Origin: Lentzea albida
Lineage (GTDB): Bacteria; Actinomycetota; Actinomycetes; Mycobacteriales; Pseudonocardiaceae
Direction: 5' to 3'
Assembly (NCBI RefSeq): GCF_900111005.1
Contig: NZ_FOFV01000011.1
Span: 186,001 to 250,000, forward strand
Length of the DNA stretch: 64,000 bases
In this document: positions 1-7,689 of the stretch, in pieces
Layout of the letters: each line of letters opens with the position of its first letter
Position numbering within the stretch: the stretch's first letter is position 1
Notes under the pieces: model-generated
Told to the model about the DNA's origin: nothing
Databases searched by the model: none
The model's input: only the letters and a program-made list of their open reading frames with translations
Program-made: the position numbers and the translations under genes

Positions 1-606
1 CCGGAGTCGTCGGTGGACTTCTTCGCGGGGGTTCTGGGGTGGACGGTGATCGCGGAGCCGGGTGGGTCGTTCTCGGGTTTCGTGGGTGATCGGCTGGCGG
101 CGCGTGTGGTCGCGGGGGATCTGGGGTGGCAGGTCGTCTTCGGTGGTGACGGGGCGCGTGGGCTGAGGGCGAACTCCTCTGTGGACGGTGGGCGGGTGTT
201 GCACGGTCCGTGGGCGCCGCCGCCGAGGCATGGTGAGCCGTGCTGGGTGGAGTTGCTGACGGGCACGCCGGGTGAGGACGACGAGTACTGGACGCGGGAG
301 CTGGGGTGGGAGGCGGCGTCCGGTGCGCGGGCGCTGGGTCTGTTCACGTCGGCGCGGCACGGTGGTCCGCGTCCGGTGGCGGGGACGATGCAGTCGTGTC
401 TGGGCGCGGAGTCGTCGTGGGGTGTGTACTTCGCGGTGGACGACGTCGAGGCGGCGTGTGCCCAGGTGGTGGAGCTGGGCGGTGAGGTGACGTCGGGTCC
501 GGGTGCCTTGCCGATCGGCAGGGTCGCCTCGGTGCAGGGCCCGCACGGCGGCTCGTGCGCGTTGCTGGAGAAGCCGGCGGGCTGGGGCGGGAACTGGGCT
601 GGTTAG
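1..606 (+). CDS. VOC (glyoxalase/bleomycin-resistance fold) protein, 5' end missing
   Basis: The reading frame is open from the first base, so the true start lies upstream of the window; a GTG at 13 is only an internal possibility. About 200 residues are visible. The product has two beta-alpha-beta-beta-beta halves typical of the vicinal oxygen chelate family: the first begins near FFAGVLGWTV and the second contains the segment WGVYFAVDDVEAACAQVVEL and ends with GPHGGSCALLE. This two-half layout resembles actinobacterial VOC proteins annotated as hydroxylases or resistance proteins; metal binding and substrate cannot be read from the sequence. Its TAG stop overlaps the stop of the convergent membrane-protein gene. 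Confidence 0.8.
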   Translation, partial: PESSVDFFAGVLGWTVIAEPGGSFSGFVGDRLAARVVAGDLGWQVVFGGDGARGLRANSSVDGGRVLHGPWAPPPRHGEPCWVELLTGTPGEDDEYWTRELGWEAASGARALGLFTSARHGGPRPVAGTMQSCLGAESSWGVYFAVDDVEAACAQVVELGGEVTSGPGALPIGRVASVQGPHGGSCALLEKPAGWGGNWAG

Positions 607-1001
607 GCCGGGTCGCGGTCGAACCAGGCCACGGCGAGCAGGGTGAGGCCGGTGGCGGTGCTGACGCCGGCGTTGATGAGCAGGTCCGAGGTGGCCATGC
701 CGATCTCGCTGCCCCAGTAGGCCAGTTGTGAGCCGGCGTCCCAGAGCAGGTACATCAGTGCGTTGACGATGATGATCTTGCGTCGGTCGGCGGCCCGGTG
801 CAGGCCCATGGCGATGATCGTGACGGCGATGATGAGGACGTGGTAGCCGGCGACGGCGTACCACTGGAACGCGCGGGTGGGGGTCATCTCGCCGCCGAGG
901 TAGGCGCGGTCGGTGAGTTCGGGGTCGATCGTGAGGACGACGGCCTGGAGCAGGTTGAACGCGATGTAGACCCAGAGGACGGTCTTCATCCAGGGCTTCA
1001 C
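603..1001 (-). CDS. Small four-helix membrane protein of unknown function
   Basis: A 132-residue hydrophobic protein with about four predicted membrane helices (near residues 7-24, 45-66, 75-92 and 105-125) and a charged RAADRRK loop between helices two and three. I do not recognise the family beyond a general resemblance to small actinobacterial integral membrane proteins. The GTG at 1001 begins three bases after the stop of the PPOX gene, so the two are probably one transcript; an internal ATG at 989 is an alternative start. It ends tail to tail with the VOC gene, the two stop codons sharing bases. Confidence 0.65.
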   Translation of the reverse strand: MKPWMKTVLWVYIAFNLLQAVVLTIDPELTDRAYLGGEMTPTRAFQWYAVAGYHVLIIAVTIIAMGLHRAADRRKIIIVNALMYLLWDAGSQLAYWGSEIGMATSDLLINAGVSTATGLTLLAVAWFDRDPA

Positions 1002-1004
1002 GGG

Positions 1005-1469
1005 CTACTGGTCCAGTTCGGGCGGGAAGCCGCCGGTGGCGACGGGGCCCCAGGTGTCGATGGTGATGCGGATGAGGGACTTGCCCTGGCGGAGCATGGC
1101 GGCGCGGTACTCGTCCCAGTCGGGGTGTTCGCCCGCGATGCAGCGGTAGTACTCGACGAAGTCCTCGAGGGCGTCGGGGAGGTCGAGGACCTCGGCGGTG
1201 CCGTCGATCTGGACGTAGGCGCCGTCCCAGTCGTCGGAGAGCACGCACATCGTGACGTGGGGGTTGCGGCGGGCGTTGCGGACCTTGGCGCGCTGGGGGT
1301 AGGTGGCGACGACGATGCGGCCCCGGGTGTCGACGCCGCAGGAGACGGGGGAGACCTGCAGGCCGTCGGTGGTGCTGCGGCGGGTGATGAGGACGCCGTG
1401 GTGGCGGATTGCGAGGAACTCGAGCAGCTGCGGCCGGTCGACGAGGTCGGCCGTGGCGATCTTCGGCAT
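1005..1469 (-). CDS. PPOX-class F420-dependent (FMN-binding fold) enzyme
   Basis: The 154-residue product has the split beta-barrel of the pyridoxamine phosphate oxidase superfamily: an N-terminal LLEFLAIRHHGVLITRR strand pair, a central RNARRNPHVTMCVLSDDW segment and a tail with WGPVATGGFPPELD. In actinobacteria such short proteins commonly bind F420 or a flavin and reduce small substrates; the substrate is unknown. The start chosen is ATG at 1469 (MPKIATADL). A second in-frame ATG at 1481 would overlap the start codon of the divergent hydrolase, so the two genes have almost no space between them. The small membrane protein follows directly. Confidence 0.85.
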   Translation of the reverse strand: MPKIATADLVDRPQLLEFLAIRHHGVLITRRSTTDGLQVSPVSCGVDTRGRIVVATYPQRAKVRNARRNPHVTMCVLSDDWDGAYVQIDGTAEVLDLPDALEDFVEYYRCIAGEHPDWDEYRAAMLRQGKSLIRITIDTWGPVATGGFPPELDQ

Positions 1470-1479
1470 GATAGGCAGC

Positions 1480-2322
1480 ATGGCACGCTTCACCTCGTTC
1501 GACGGCACGGAACTCGCGTATCGAGATGTGGGCGAGGGTCCCCCTCTGCTCGTGTTGGCGGGTGGTCCGGGGCGGGCGTCGGAGTACCTGGAGACGTTGG
1601 GCGGGCTGGACGCGTCGCGGCGGCTGGTCGTGCTGGACAACCGGGGCACGGGTGAGTCGGACGAGCCGGCGGATCCGTTCACCTACCGGCGGGACATGCT
1701 GGTGCGGGACGTGGAGATGCTGCGCCGCCACCTCGGCCTGGAGGTGGTGGACGTGCTGGGGCACTCCGCGGGTGCGGGGATCGCGATGGGCTACGCGGCG
1801 GACTTCCCGGACCGGATCGGGAAGCTGGTGCTGCTGACGCCGGCGTTGCGCAGCGTGGGGTTGTCGCCGGAGCAGAGCGACTGGGACGTGTTCCTGGCGG
1901 CCCGTGCGGGTGAGCCGTGGTTCGAGGCGGCGACGACGGCCCTGGACAGGACCGCCGCCGGTGACGACTCGGTGAGCAACCGGGTGGCGGCGTCGCCGTT
2001 GCTGTACGCGCGGTGGGACGCGCGCGCTCAGGCGCACGCCGAGGCGGAGCTCGGGCAGTGGAAGTACGAGGTGGCGCTGGGCTACAACGCCGAGGGGGCG
2101 TTCGTGCCGGGGGTGTTGCGGCGGGCGCTGGTGGACTTCGGGCACCCGGTGCTGGTGTACGCGTGCTCGGAGGACCCGATCTCGCCGGTGCGGCGGTGTG
2201 CGGAGCTGGTGGGCTTGTTCCCGGACGCGACGTTGTACGTGCACGAGGGTGTGGGGCACTTCCCCTGGGTGGAGGAGCCGGAGCGGGTGGCGCGGGAGGT
2301 CGAGGCGTTCCTCGGGCGCTAG
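1480..2322 (+). CDS. Alpha/beta hydrolase (proline-iminopeptidase-like)
   Basis: A 280-residue serine hydrolase of the alpha/beta fold. The oxyanion-hole segment LAGGPG lies at about residues 27-31, the nucleophile elbow GHSAG puts the catalytic serine at 96, and the acid and base are probably Asp232 (SEDPISP) and His260 (GVGHFPW). The GGPG motif and DNRGTGES segment resemble proline iminopeptidases, but family members include many esterases and lactonases, so the substrate is open. The ATG at 1480 lies only ten bases from the start of the divergent PPOX gene, so its promoter must lie inside that gene or the message is leaderless. Confidence 0.88.
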   Translation: MARFTSFDGTELAYRDVGEGPPLLVLAGGPGRASEYLETLGGLDASRRLVVLDNRGTGESDEPADPFTYRRDMLVRDVEMLRRHLGLEVVDVLGHSAGAGIAMGYAADFPDRIGKLVLLTPALRSVGLSPEQSDWDVFLAARAGEPWFEAATTALDRTAAGDDSVSNRVAASPLLYARWDARAQAHAEAELGQWKYEVALGYNAEGAFVPGVLRRALVDFGHPVLVYACSEDPISPVRRCAELVGLFPDATLYVHEGVGHFPWVEEPERVAREVEAFLGR

Positions 2323-2356
2323 GGGCGGGTCCGGGCGGGCGGTGAGGCCGGGCGGC

Positions 2357-2515
2357 GTCTTTCGCGGGTGGCCCGGCGGGCGGGGCGCGCTTTCGCGGTG
2401 TGGTGTGAGGGGCCCGCGCCGCCGGTGTGTCGTGAAGGGCCTGAGCGGCGTGGATGCCGAGAACTGCTGCTTCGCCCTCCACGGCTTTCCGCTTTCGCGG
2501 CCTCCCGCTTTCGCC
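2357..2515. repeat. Intergenic stretch with recurring CTTTCGC motif
   Basis: The 256-base gap between the hydrolase and the diguanylate cyclase contains no convincing gene. It holds the heptamer CTTTCGC four times (near 2358, 2389, 2493 and 2509), often as GCTTTCGCGG. It may be an actinomycete intergenic repeat or a degenerate terminator zone for the two convergent genes; I cannot tell which. Confidence 0.35.
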
Positions 2516-2578
2516 CGCGAGGCGCCCTGCCGTTCCCCAGGCCCGCGCTCTTCCCGGCGGCCCGCGAGGGGCGTGCTC

Positions 2579-3859
2579 CTAGCGGGCCGCGGCGGTGGCG
2601 ACGCGGTCGCGGCCGTTGTTCTTGGCCTGGTAGAGGGCCTCGTCGGCGGCGAGGAGCAGGGGGCTGAGTTCGGTGGCGGTGTCGGGGAACACCGCGGCGC
2701 CGACGGAGCCGGTGAGGCCGGTGATGACGCGGGTCTCGCCGAGGCGGTCGACGACCTCGACCTCGAGGCGGGCGATGTCGAAGCGGATGCGTTCGGCGGT
2801 GGCGCGGACCTCGCCTGATCCGACGCCGGGGAGCAGGACGGCGAACTCCTCGCCTCCGAAGCGGCCGACGAGGTCGTAGGAGCGGACGGCGTGTTTGAGG
2901 GTGTCGGCGACGGCGCGCAGGACTCGGTCGCCGGCGAGGTGGCCGTAGGTGTCGTTGATCTGTTTGAAGTGGTCGAGGTCGAGGATGAGGACGCCGACGG
3001 TGGAGGCGAGGCGGCGGGCCCGGGCGAGTTCTCGTTCGGCGACGTCGTGCCAGAAGGTGGCGTCGACGAGGCCGGTCTTGCTGTCGGTGCGGGCGGCGAC
3101 GCGGAACTGCGGCAGCAGCAGGCCCATGTGCAGGGCGAGCACCGTGAGCAGCAGGATGGGGGAGAGCCAGGGGCGTGCGGTGGCGATGACGGCGATGCCG
3201 GAGCCGAGGCCGACGGACGCGGTGACGATGAGGACGTCGCTGGCGTGGCCGAGCGCGGTCTTCAGGGGGTTGGCGGGGTTGGTCATGATGATGGCGCCCA
3301 CGACCAGGGCGTAGTTGACGAACCAGTAGAGCAGTCCCGCGATCACGAGGGCGGCGAGTCCTCGTGGGCCGTCCAGGTCGGACGGTGTTGAGGCGGAGAA
3401 CATGTGCAGCACCCATTGCGCTGCGGCACAGCCAAGTACGACAGTGGCGGCGGAGAACAGTTTCCGGTAGAGAACGGCCCGGCGTTTGTAGACCCGCAGC
3501 CACGCGTGCAGGTAGATGGTCACGACCATCAGGACGACCAGTGGCATCGGGAGTACGAGCACGCCCGCGAATTGCCAGACCGACTGCATCTGCGCGTGAG
3601 GGACGCCCTCAGAGGAGATTTCGCGGATGCGTTCGATTCCGCGCGCTGCTTCGAGGTGGACCAGCGCTGCCGCGGTGAGTGCCGCGAACCAGACCCAGTG
3701 GCGCACCTCGACAGGGGTAAGCCGTGCGGTCGCGACCGTGACGAGTGCCGCGAGCAGGGCAATCGTCAGGACGTAGGTCAGCACGACAGGAGGAAGGGAC
3801 CATAACTTCCACCGGCGCGGGTCGAGCCAAGGCACGCTGCCACCCCCACCGAACACCAT
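2579..3859 (-). CDS. Membrane-bound diguanylate cyclase (GGDEF domain)
   Basis: About 426 residues. The N-terminal 250 residues hold roughly seven hydrophobic helices without an obvious soluble sensor domain. The C-terminal GGDEF domain follows a short linker: DSKTGLVDATFWHDV opens it, LDLDHFKQINDTYGH carries metal and guanine contacts, and the active-site loop is RFGGEEF (GGEEF near 335-339). An RSYD tetrad sits five residues before it, matching the RxxD inhibitory site for cyclic di-GMP. The domain therefore looks catalytically intact and product-inhibited; it should make cyclic di-GMP from two GTP. No EAL domain follows. ATG at 3859 is preferred over a TTG at 3868. Confidence 0.92.
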   Translation of the reverse strand: MVFGGGGSVPWLDPRRWKLWSLPPVVLTYVLTIALLAALVTVATARLTPVEVRHWVWFAALTAAALVHLEAARGIERIREISSEGVPHAQMQSVWQFAGVLVLPMPLVVLMVVTIYLHAWLRVYKRRAVLYRKLFSAATVVLGCAAAQWVLHMFSASTPSDLDGPRGLAALVIAGLLYWFVNYALVVGAIIMTNPANPLKTALGHASDVLIVTASVGLGSGIAVIATARPWLSPILLLTVLALHMGLLLPQFRVAARTDSKTGLVDATFWHDVAERELARARRLASTVGVLILDLDHFKQINDTYGHLAGDRVLRAVADTLKHAVRSYDLVGRFGGEEFAVLLPGVGSGEVRATAERIRFDIARLEVEVVDRLGETRVITGLTGSVGAAVFPDTATELSPLLLAADEALYQAKNNGRDRVATAAAR

Positions 3860-3973
3860 CAGGAACAAACCACTGTAGCTACCGGGTCACGCGAAGTCGT
3901 GGCTCCATGTGGGGGACCTCACCCTGAGTAGTCCTCGTGTTCTCACCCCTCGTTGCACACCCCGCATTCCCAC

Positions 3974-3980
3974 AAGGAGA
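3974..3980 (+). promoter_or_regulatory. Ribosome binding site of the repeat-peptide gene
   Basis: AAGGAGA, close to the anti-Shine-Dalgarno complement, lies six bases before the ATG at 3986. It decides the strand and start of the repeat peptide, since the other strand is also open across the repeats but has no comparable site. Confidence 0.8.
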
Positions 3981-3985
3981 CGGTC

Positions 3986-4141
3986 ATGATCAACCGCGCG
4001 CTGTCCACCGACTGGACCTTCACCTCCACTGACTGGACTTTCGCGAAGTCGACGGACTGGACGTTCGCGTCCGGGTCGACCGACTGGACGTTCGCCTCGT
4101 CGACGGACTGGACGTTCGCGTCGACCGACTGGACCGTCTGA
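3986..4141 (+). CDS. 51-residue peptide made of six STDWTF/V repeats; candidate peptide natural-product precursor
   Basis: The product starts MINRAL and then consists of six hexapeptides, STDWTF five times and STDWTV last, at residues 7-12, 14-19, 22-27, 31-36, 39-44 and 46-51, separated by T, AK, ASG, AS and A. The repeats use different synonymous codons (for example TCC ACC, TCC ACT, TCG ACG, TCG ACC), so the protein sequence, rather than a recent DNA duplication, appears conserved. The peptide carries six Asp, six Trp and five Phe, and only one Lys and one Arg. It has no signal peptide or membrane segment. A strong AAGGAG site precedes it and a hairpin follows. No recognised modification enzyme is adjacent; an MFS exporter and secreted esterase converge on it. 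A multi-core ribosomal peptide precursor is the leading guess; I do not recognise the family. Confidence 0.72.
   Translation: MINRALSTDWTFTSTDWTFAKSTDWTFASGSTDWTFASSTDWTFASTDWTV
4004..4138 (+). repeat. Six-copy coding repeat (STDWTF units)
   Basis: Six 18-base units, each encoding Ser-Thr-Asp-Trp-Thr-Phe/Val, with spacers of 3 to 9 bases. The core GACTGGAC is invariant at DNA level apart from codon thirds around it (GACTGGACC, GACTGGACT, GACTGGACG). Spacing in bases is irregular but always a multiple of three. Confidence 0.9.
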
Positions 4142-4165
4142 GCCCTGGGGGTTCGTGGTGACGAA

Positions 4166-4189
4166 GGAGGGTGTCCGCCAGCACCCTCC
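4166..4189. terminator. Bidirectional hairpin between the repeat peptide and MFS genes
   Basis: A perfect 8-bp stem, GGAGGGTG at 4166-4173 and CACCCTCC at 4182-4189, with an 8-base loop. It lies 25 bases after the peptide stop and just before the stop of the convergent transporter gene. There is no U-tract, as is usual for actinomycete terminators. Confidence 0.7.
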
Positions 4190-4193
4190 ACCG

Positions 4194-5396
4194 TCACCGT
4201 GACGCTTGTTCGGCCTGTTCGCAGGCTTGCTTCCAGTCCCGTGCGGCACCGGCCGCCGCCAGCACGCCCACCGCGGCGACGGCGGCGACGACGTGGTGCA
4301 CGGGCCAGGCTTGCGCGGCGGCGCCCGCCGCGGCGATCCCGAGGCCCTGCGAGACGCGCAGGGCGGTGACGGCGAGCCCGAACGCCTGCCCGCGGGTGGC
4401 GTCGGGCACGGAACGGACGAACGTCGCGTTCGCGAGCAGCTGGTAGCCGCTCGCGGCGCCGGAGAGGCCGAGCAGGACGAGGGTCCACAGCAGACCCGGC
4501 TGCAACGCCATCGGCAGCAGCACCGCGCACGAGGCGACCGCGAGCACGGGCATCCACCGCAGCCCGCGTTCGGCGGGGACGCGGGCGAGGACGACCATGC
4601 CCGCCGCGGTGCCCGCCGACACCACACCGAAGATGGCGCCGACGGCGGCCGGTCCCGCGCCGAGCCCGGACGCGAGCGGTGCGGCGAGTGCTTCGGCGGT
4701 GATGTAGAAGCCGGACACGCAGGCGAGTGCGACCAGTGCGCGCAGGCGGCGGTCGCCCCACACCAGTCTCGCGCCTCCCACGAGGTCGGCGGGCCAGGCG
4801 CGCACGTGCGGGTGGGCCGGTGGTGGCCGGTGCAGCAGGAACACGCCGACGAGCAGCGCGGACACCGCGAACGTCGCCGCGTCCGCCACGAGCACCGGGC
4901 TCGGTCCCAGGGCGGCGACGAGCACGCCGCCGCCGAGGAACCCGGCGACCTGCGCGAGCTGGGTGACGGTGTTGAGCGCGGCCTGGGCGAGGGGGTAGCG
5001 CTCGTCGGGCAGGATGGTCGGCAGCACCGCGGCCCGGGCCGCTCCGTGCGGGGCGCCCGCGAGCTGCACCGCGACCAGCAGCGCCGCCAGCACCCACAAC
5101 GGCAGCCCCGGCACCGCCATCACCAGCAGCAACGCCGCTCGCACGAGGTCGGCGGCCACCATCACGCCGCGGCGCGCGAACCGGTCGGCGAGCCCCGAGA
5201 GCAGGGGCCCGCCGAGCAGGTCCGGCAGGAACGTCAACGCGTAGGTCAGCGCCGTGAGGCCCGCGCTGGCGGTGCGGTCGTAGACGTGCACCGTCAGCGC
5301 GACCCTGGCGAACTGGTCCCCGGCCACCGACACCACGTGCGCCACGAACAGGGCGCGGAACTCGCGATCGCGGGCGAGTCCGCGGTAACCGGGCAT
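4194..5396 (-). CDS. MFS transporter (drug-efflux type)
   Basis: A 400-residue major facilitator protein with about twelve hydrophobic helices. The loop between helices two and three reads GLADRFARRGVMVAADL, the family's GxxxDRxxRR signature, and a second half begins near WGDRRLRALVALACV. The N-terminal YRGLARDREFRALFVAHVVS is typical of the EntS/macrolide-efflux subgroup in actinobacteria. It probably exports a small molecule or peptide using the proton gradient. The start codon lies three bases after the stop of the carboxylesterase gene, so the two are co-transcribed. It converges on the repeat-peptide gene, and export of that product is possible but only by proximity. Confidence 0.88.
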   Translation of the reverse strand: MPGYRGLARDREFRALFVAHVVSVAGDQFARVALTVHVYDRTASAGLTALTYALTFLPDLLGGPLLSGLADRFARRGVMVAADLVRAALLLVMAVPGLPLWVLAALLVAVQLAGAPHGAARAAVLPTILPDERYPLAQAALNTVTQLAQVAGFLGGGVLVAALGPSPVLVADAATFAVSALLVGVFLLHRPPPAHPHVRAWPADLVGGARLVWGDRRLRALVALACVSGFYITAEALAAPLASGLGAGPAAVGAIFGVVSAGTAAGMVVLARVPAERGLRWMPVLAVASCAVLLPMALQPGLLWTLVLLGLSGAASGYQLLANATFVRSVPDATRGQAFGLAVTALRVSQGLGIAAAGAAAQAWPVHHVVAAVAAVGVLAAAGAARDWKQACEQAEQASR

Positions 5397-5399
5397 GCG

Positions 5400-6893
5400 C
5401 TACAGGATGGACGACCAGAACCCGCACTGGTGATCCAGGGCGAAATCGGTGCCGCCGATCGCCCCCGGCGCGAGTGACTGCACCGGCGCGCGCCACCCCG
5501 GGTCACCGGTGCGGGCGAAGCGGCCCCACTCCGCGATCACGTAGTCCGACACCTGCCGCTGTGCGGGCGTGAGCGTCTGGCCCAGGTCGAACAGCATCAG
5601 CAGCTCGGAGCCGTGGTAGGCGCCGTAGTCGGGGAACGGCGGGAAGCCGGGGAAGATCATCGGCACGTCGGGGTCGGCGAACTCGTAGCCCGACACCCGC
5701 GTGTACCGGCCCAGCTCCGCGCGCGTGGTCTGGCTGGTGCAGGCCCACGACCGGTCGGTCAGCACGCGGGCGATCTCGTCGCGGGCGTCGTCGTTGCCGT
5801 TGACGGGGTAGCGGGCCGCGACCTCGCCGGCGTCTGCGCCGAAGATCCAGGCCAGCTGGTCGCCGTAGGCGGACTCCGGGATCGGCTGCGGCCAGAACAG
5901 CGGCGCGAACAGCGTCATCTCGTCGTGCGTCGACCCCACCAGCGTCGGCACGCGGTGGATCCGGCCGGTGCGTTGTGCGATGACCGGGTCGATCGGCAGC
6001 ACGGCGGTGTCGTAGGACGGTGACGCGAACTGCTCGTGCACCGTCAGCAGTTCCGCCACCGGCTTGGCCCGCAGGCAGGCCAGATCGGCGCACCCGAGGG
6101 TGCCGGTACCGGCCTTCTCCGTGTCCGCGCGTGACCGCCACACACCGGTGAACTCACCCGGCGTGGTGAACGACGGCAGCGTCAGCCCGCACGGCCCCGA
6201 CTGGATGATCGCCTTGGCGAACAACCCGGCCGCCCGCGGGGACGCCAGCTGCGCGCACACGCTCAGCCCGCCCGCGGACTCGCCGAACACCGTCACGTTG
6301 CGGGCGTCGCCGCCGAACGCGCGGGCGTTGCGCTGCACCCACCGCAGCGCCGCCTGCTGGTCGGCCAGCCCGAACGCCCCTGATCCCGGCAGTCCGGGGT
6401 GGCCGAAGAACCCGAACACGCCCAGCCGGTAGTTCACCGTGACCACGACGGCGTCGTTGTTCGCCGCGAGCCACGACGGGTCGTACATCGACGCCGCCCC
6501 GGCGGTGAAGCCGCCGCCGTGGATCCACACCATGACCGGCCGCGTCCGGTGGGAGCGCTGCGCCGGTGTCGTCACGTTCAGGTAGAGGCAGTCCTCCGTC
6601 TCCGAGGCCGGCTGCCCCAGCTGCGAGGTCTGCGCGCACGCCGGAGCGGGCGTCGTCGCGTCCCGCACACCCCGCCACGCCGTCACCGGCTGCGGGTCGC
6701 GCCACCGGTTCGCCCCGACCGGCGCGGCGGCGAACGGGATGCTCCCGAACGTCCGCACCCGCTCGGTCACCTTCCCCCGCACCGCGCCCTTGTCCGTGCT
6801 CACCACCGGCCCGTCCGCCGAGGCAGAGGCCGCGGGCGGCACGACGGCCAGTGTCATCACGGCGGCCAGCACCGCCACTGCTGTCCTTCTCAT
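5400..6893 (-). CDS. Secreted type-B carboxylesterase
   Basis: The 497-residue protein opens with a Sec signal peptide (RR, then LAAVMTLAVVPPAASASA, cleavage near residue 25). The mature part is a carboxylesterase/para-nitrobenzyl esterase: oxyanion HGGGF at 125-129, nucleophile elbow GESAGG with Ser206, and the ETEDCLYLNV signature near 98-107. It should hydrolyse esters outside the cell; substrate unknown. ATG at 6893 is preceded by AAAGGGGG. It is the first gene of an operon with the MFS transporter. The divergent fatty-acid-type operon starts 140 bases away and a palindrome lies between them. Confidence 0.92.
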   Translation of the reverse strand: MRRTAVAVLAAVMTLAVVPPAASASADGPVVSTDKGAVRGKVTERVRTFGSIPFAAAPVGANRWRDPQPVTAWRGVRDATTPAPACAQTSQLGQPASETEDCLYLNVTTPAQRSHRTRPVMVWIHGGGFTAGAASMYDPSWLAANNDAVVVTVNYRLGVFGFFGHPGLPGSGAFGLADQQAALRWVQRNARAFGGDARNVTVFGESAGGLSVCAQLASPRAAGLFAKAIIQSGPCGLTLPSFTTPGEFTGVWRSRADTEKAGTGTLGCADLACLRAKPVAELLTVHEQFASPSYDTAVLPIDPVIAQRTGRIHRVPTLVGSTHDEMTLFAPLFWPQPIPESAYGDQLAWIFGADAGEVAARYPVNGNDDARDEIARVLTDRSWACTSQTTRAELGRYTRVSGYEFADPDVPMIFPGFPPFPDYGAYHGSELLMLFDLGQTLTPAQRQVSDYVIAEWGRFARTGDPGWRAPVQSLAPGAIGGTDFALDHQCGFWSSIL

Positions 6894-7005
6894 GAATCCC
6901 CCTTTCGGGGTCGAACGTAGCGAGGACCACACGGCGGGGAAACCGCATAAAGGCGACAGGGCGCGTCCATCGAAAGTCGGACGCGACGACCACCGGTTGC
7001 TCACA

Positions 7006-7021
7006 TACCGACCGGTCGGTA
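7006..7021. promoter_or_regulatory. Perfect 16-bp palindromic operator (TetR-family type)
   Basis: TACCGACCGGTCGGTA is a perfect palindrome ending eleven bases before the GTG start of the HAD gene. ACCGACCGGTCGGT-type sites are typical of TetR-family repressors of acyl-CoA and related catabolic operons. It probably controls the HAD-kinase-dehydrogenase operon, and perhaps the divergent esterase; no regulator gene is adjacent. Confidence 0.75.
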
Positions 7022-7032
7022 CCCTCCGGTGC

Positions 7033-7689
7033 GTGGGTGACTCAACGCTTCCTCCGCAGCCCGAGGTCGACGCGCTGGTGTTCGACTGGGGCGGCGTCAT
7101 GACGGTCTCCGTGCCCGAGTTCGTCGGCGCCTGGATGCACGCCGAGGCCATCGACCGCGACGTCTACGGCCGCATCATGCGCGAATGGCTCAGCCGCGAC
7201 GCGCTCCCGGACAACCCCGTGTTCCGCCTGGAGACCGGCGAGCTCACGGTGCCCGAGTTCGAACGGCTGCTCGCCGCCGAGCTCATCACCACCACCGGCA
7301 CGGCCGTGGACGGCAACGGGCTGCTCAAGCGCATGTTCGGCGGCGCCACCCCCGACCCGGCGATGGTCGAACTCGTCCGCAAGGCGCGCGCCGCCGGTCT
7401 GCACACCGCGCTGCTGTCCAACAGCTGGGGCGAGGGCTACCCGAAGGACCTGCTGCTCGAGCTGTTCGACACCGTCGTGATCAGCGGCCGCATCGGCCTG
7501 CGCAAACCCGACGAGCGCATCTACCACCACACCCTGGAGCGCATCGGCGTCCCCGCCGGGCGCGCCGTGTTCTTCGACGACGCGCCGATCAACGTCGAAG
7601 CCGCCCAGGCCGTCGGCATGCACGCCCTGCGGCACACGAGCGCCGACGCCACCCGCGCCCACCTCGCCACCCTCGGAGTGAACCTGTGA
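7033..7689 (+). CDS. HAD-family hydrolase, first gene of an ACAD10-like operon
   Basis: About 218 residues from GTG 7033. Motif I is LVFDWGGVMT, where the second aspartate of the usual DxD is glycine, as in the epoxide-hydrolase-N-terminal (HAD-IA) subgroup. Motif II is LLSNSW, motif III lysine is in GLRKPDERIYH, and motif IV is FFDDAPINVEAA. It is a predicted phosphatase or phosphatase-like protein. Its TGA overlaps the GTG of the kinase gene (GTGA), and the dehydrogenase follows. Human ACAD10 carries the same three modules, HAD, aminoglycoside-kinase-like and acyl-CoA dehydrogenase, in the same order on one polypeptide, so this looks like the unfused form. The upstream reading frame is open but has no supported earlier start. 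Confidence 0.85.
   Translation: MGDSTLPPQPEVDALVFDWGGVMTVSVPEFVGAWMHAEAIDRDVYGRIMREWLSRDALPDNPVFRLETGELTVPEFERLLAAELITTTGTAVDGNGLLKRMFGGATPDPAMVELVRKARAAGLHTALLSNSWGEGYPKDLLLELFDTVVISGRIGLRKPDERIYHHTLERIGVPAGRAVFFDDAPINVEAAQAVGMHALRHTSADATRAHLATLGVNL

Noticed and set aside
2319-3503. Arg/His/Pro-rich minus-strand frame across the diguanylate cyclase
   Set aside because: Low-complexity RHRR text is typical of a wrong frame in 70% GC DNA; the GGDEF frame is clear.
3986-4141. Assignment of the STDWTF peptide to graspetides (microviridin-like SDW motif)
   Set aside because: There is some likeness to the SDW part of microviridins, but no ATP-grasp ligase or acetyltransferase is adjacent and the leader peptide is almost absent.
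3943-4194. Minus-strand reading of the repeat region giving VQSVD-type repeats
   Set aside because: It is only the complement of the STDWTF repeats, lies inside a shadow of the MFS gene, and has no ribosome binding site, whereas the plus strand has AAGGAG and an ATG at the right distance.
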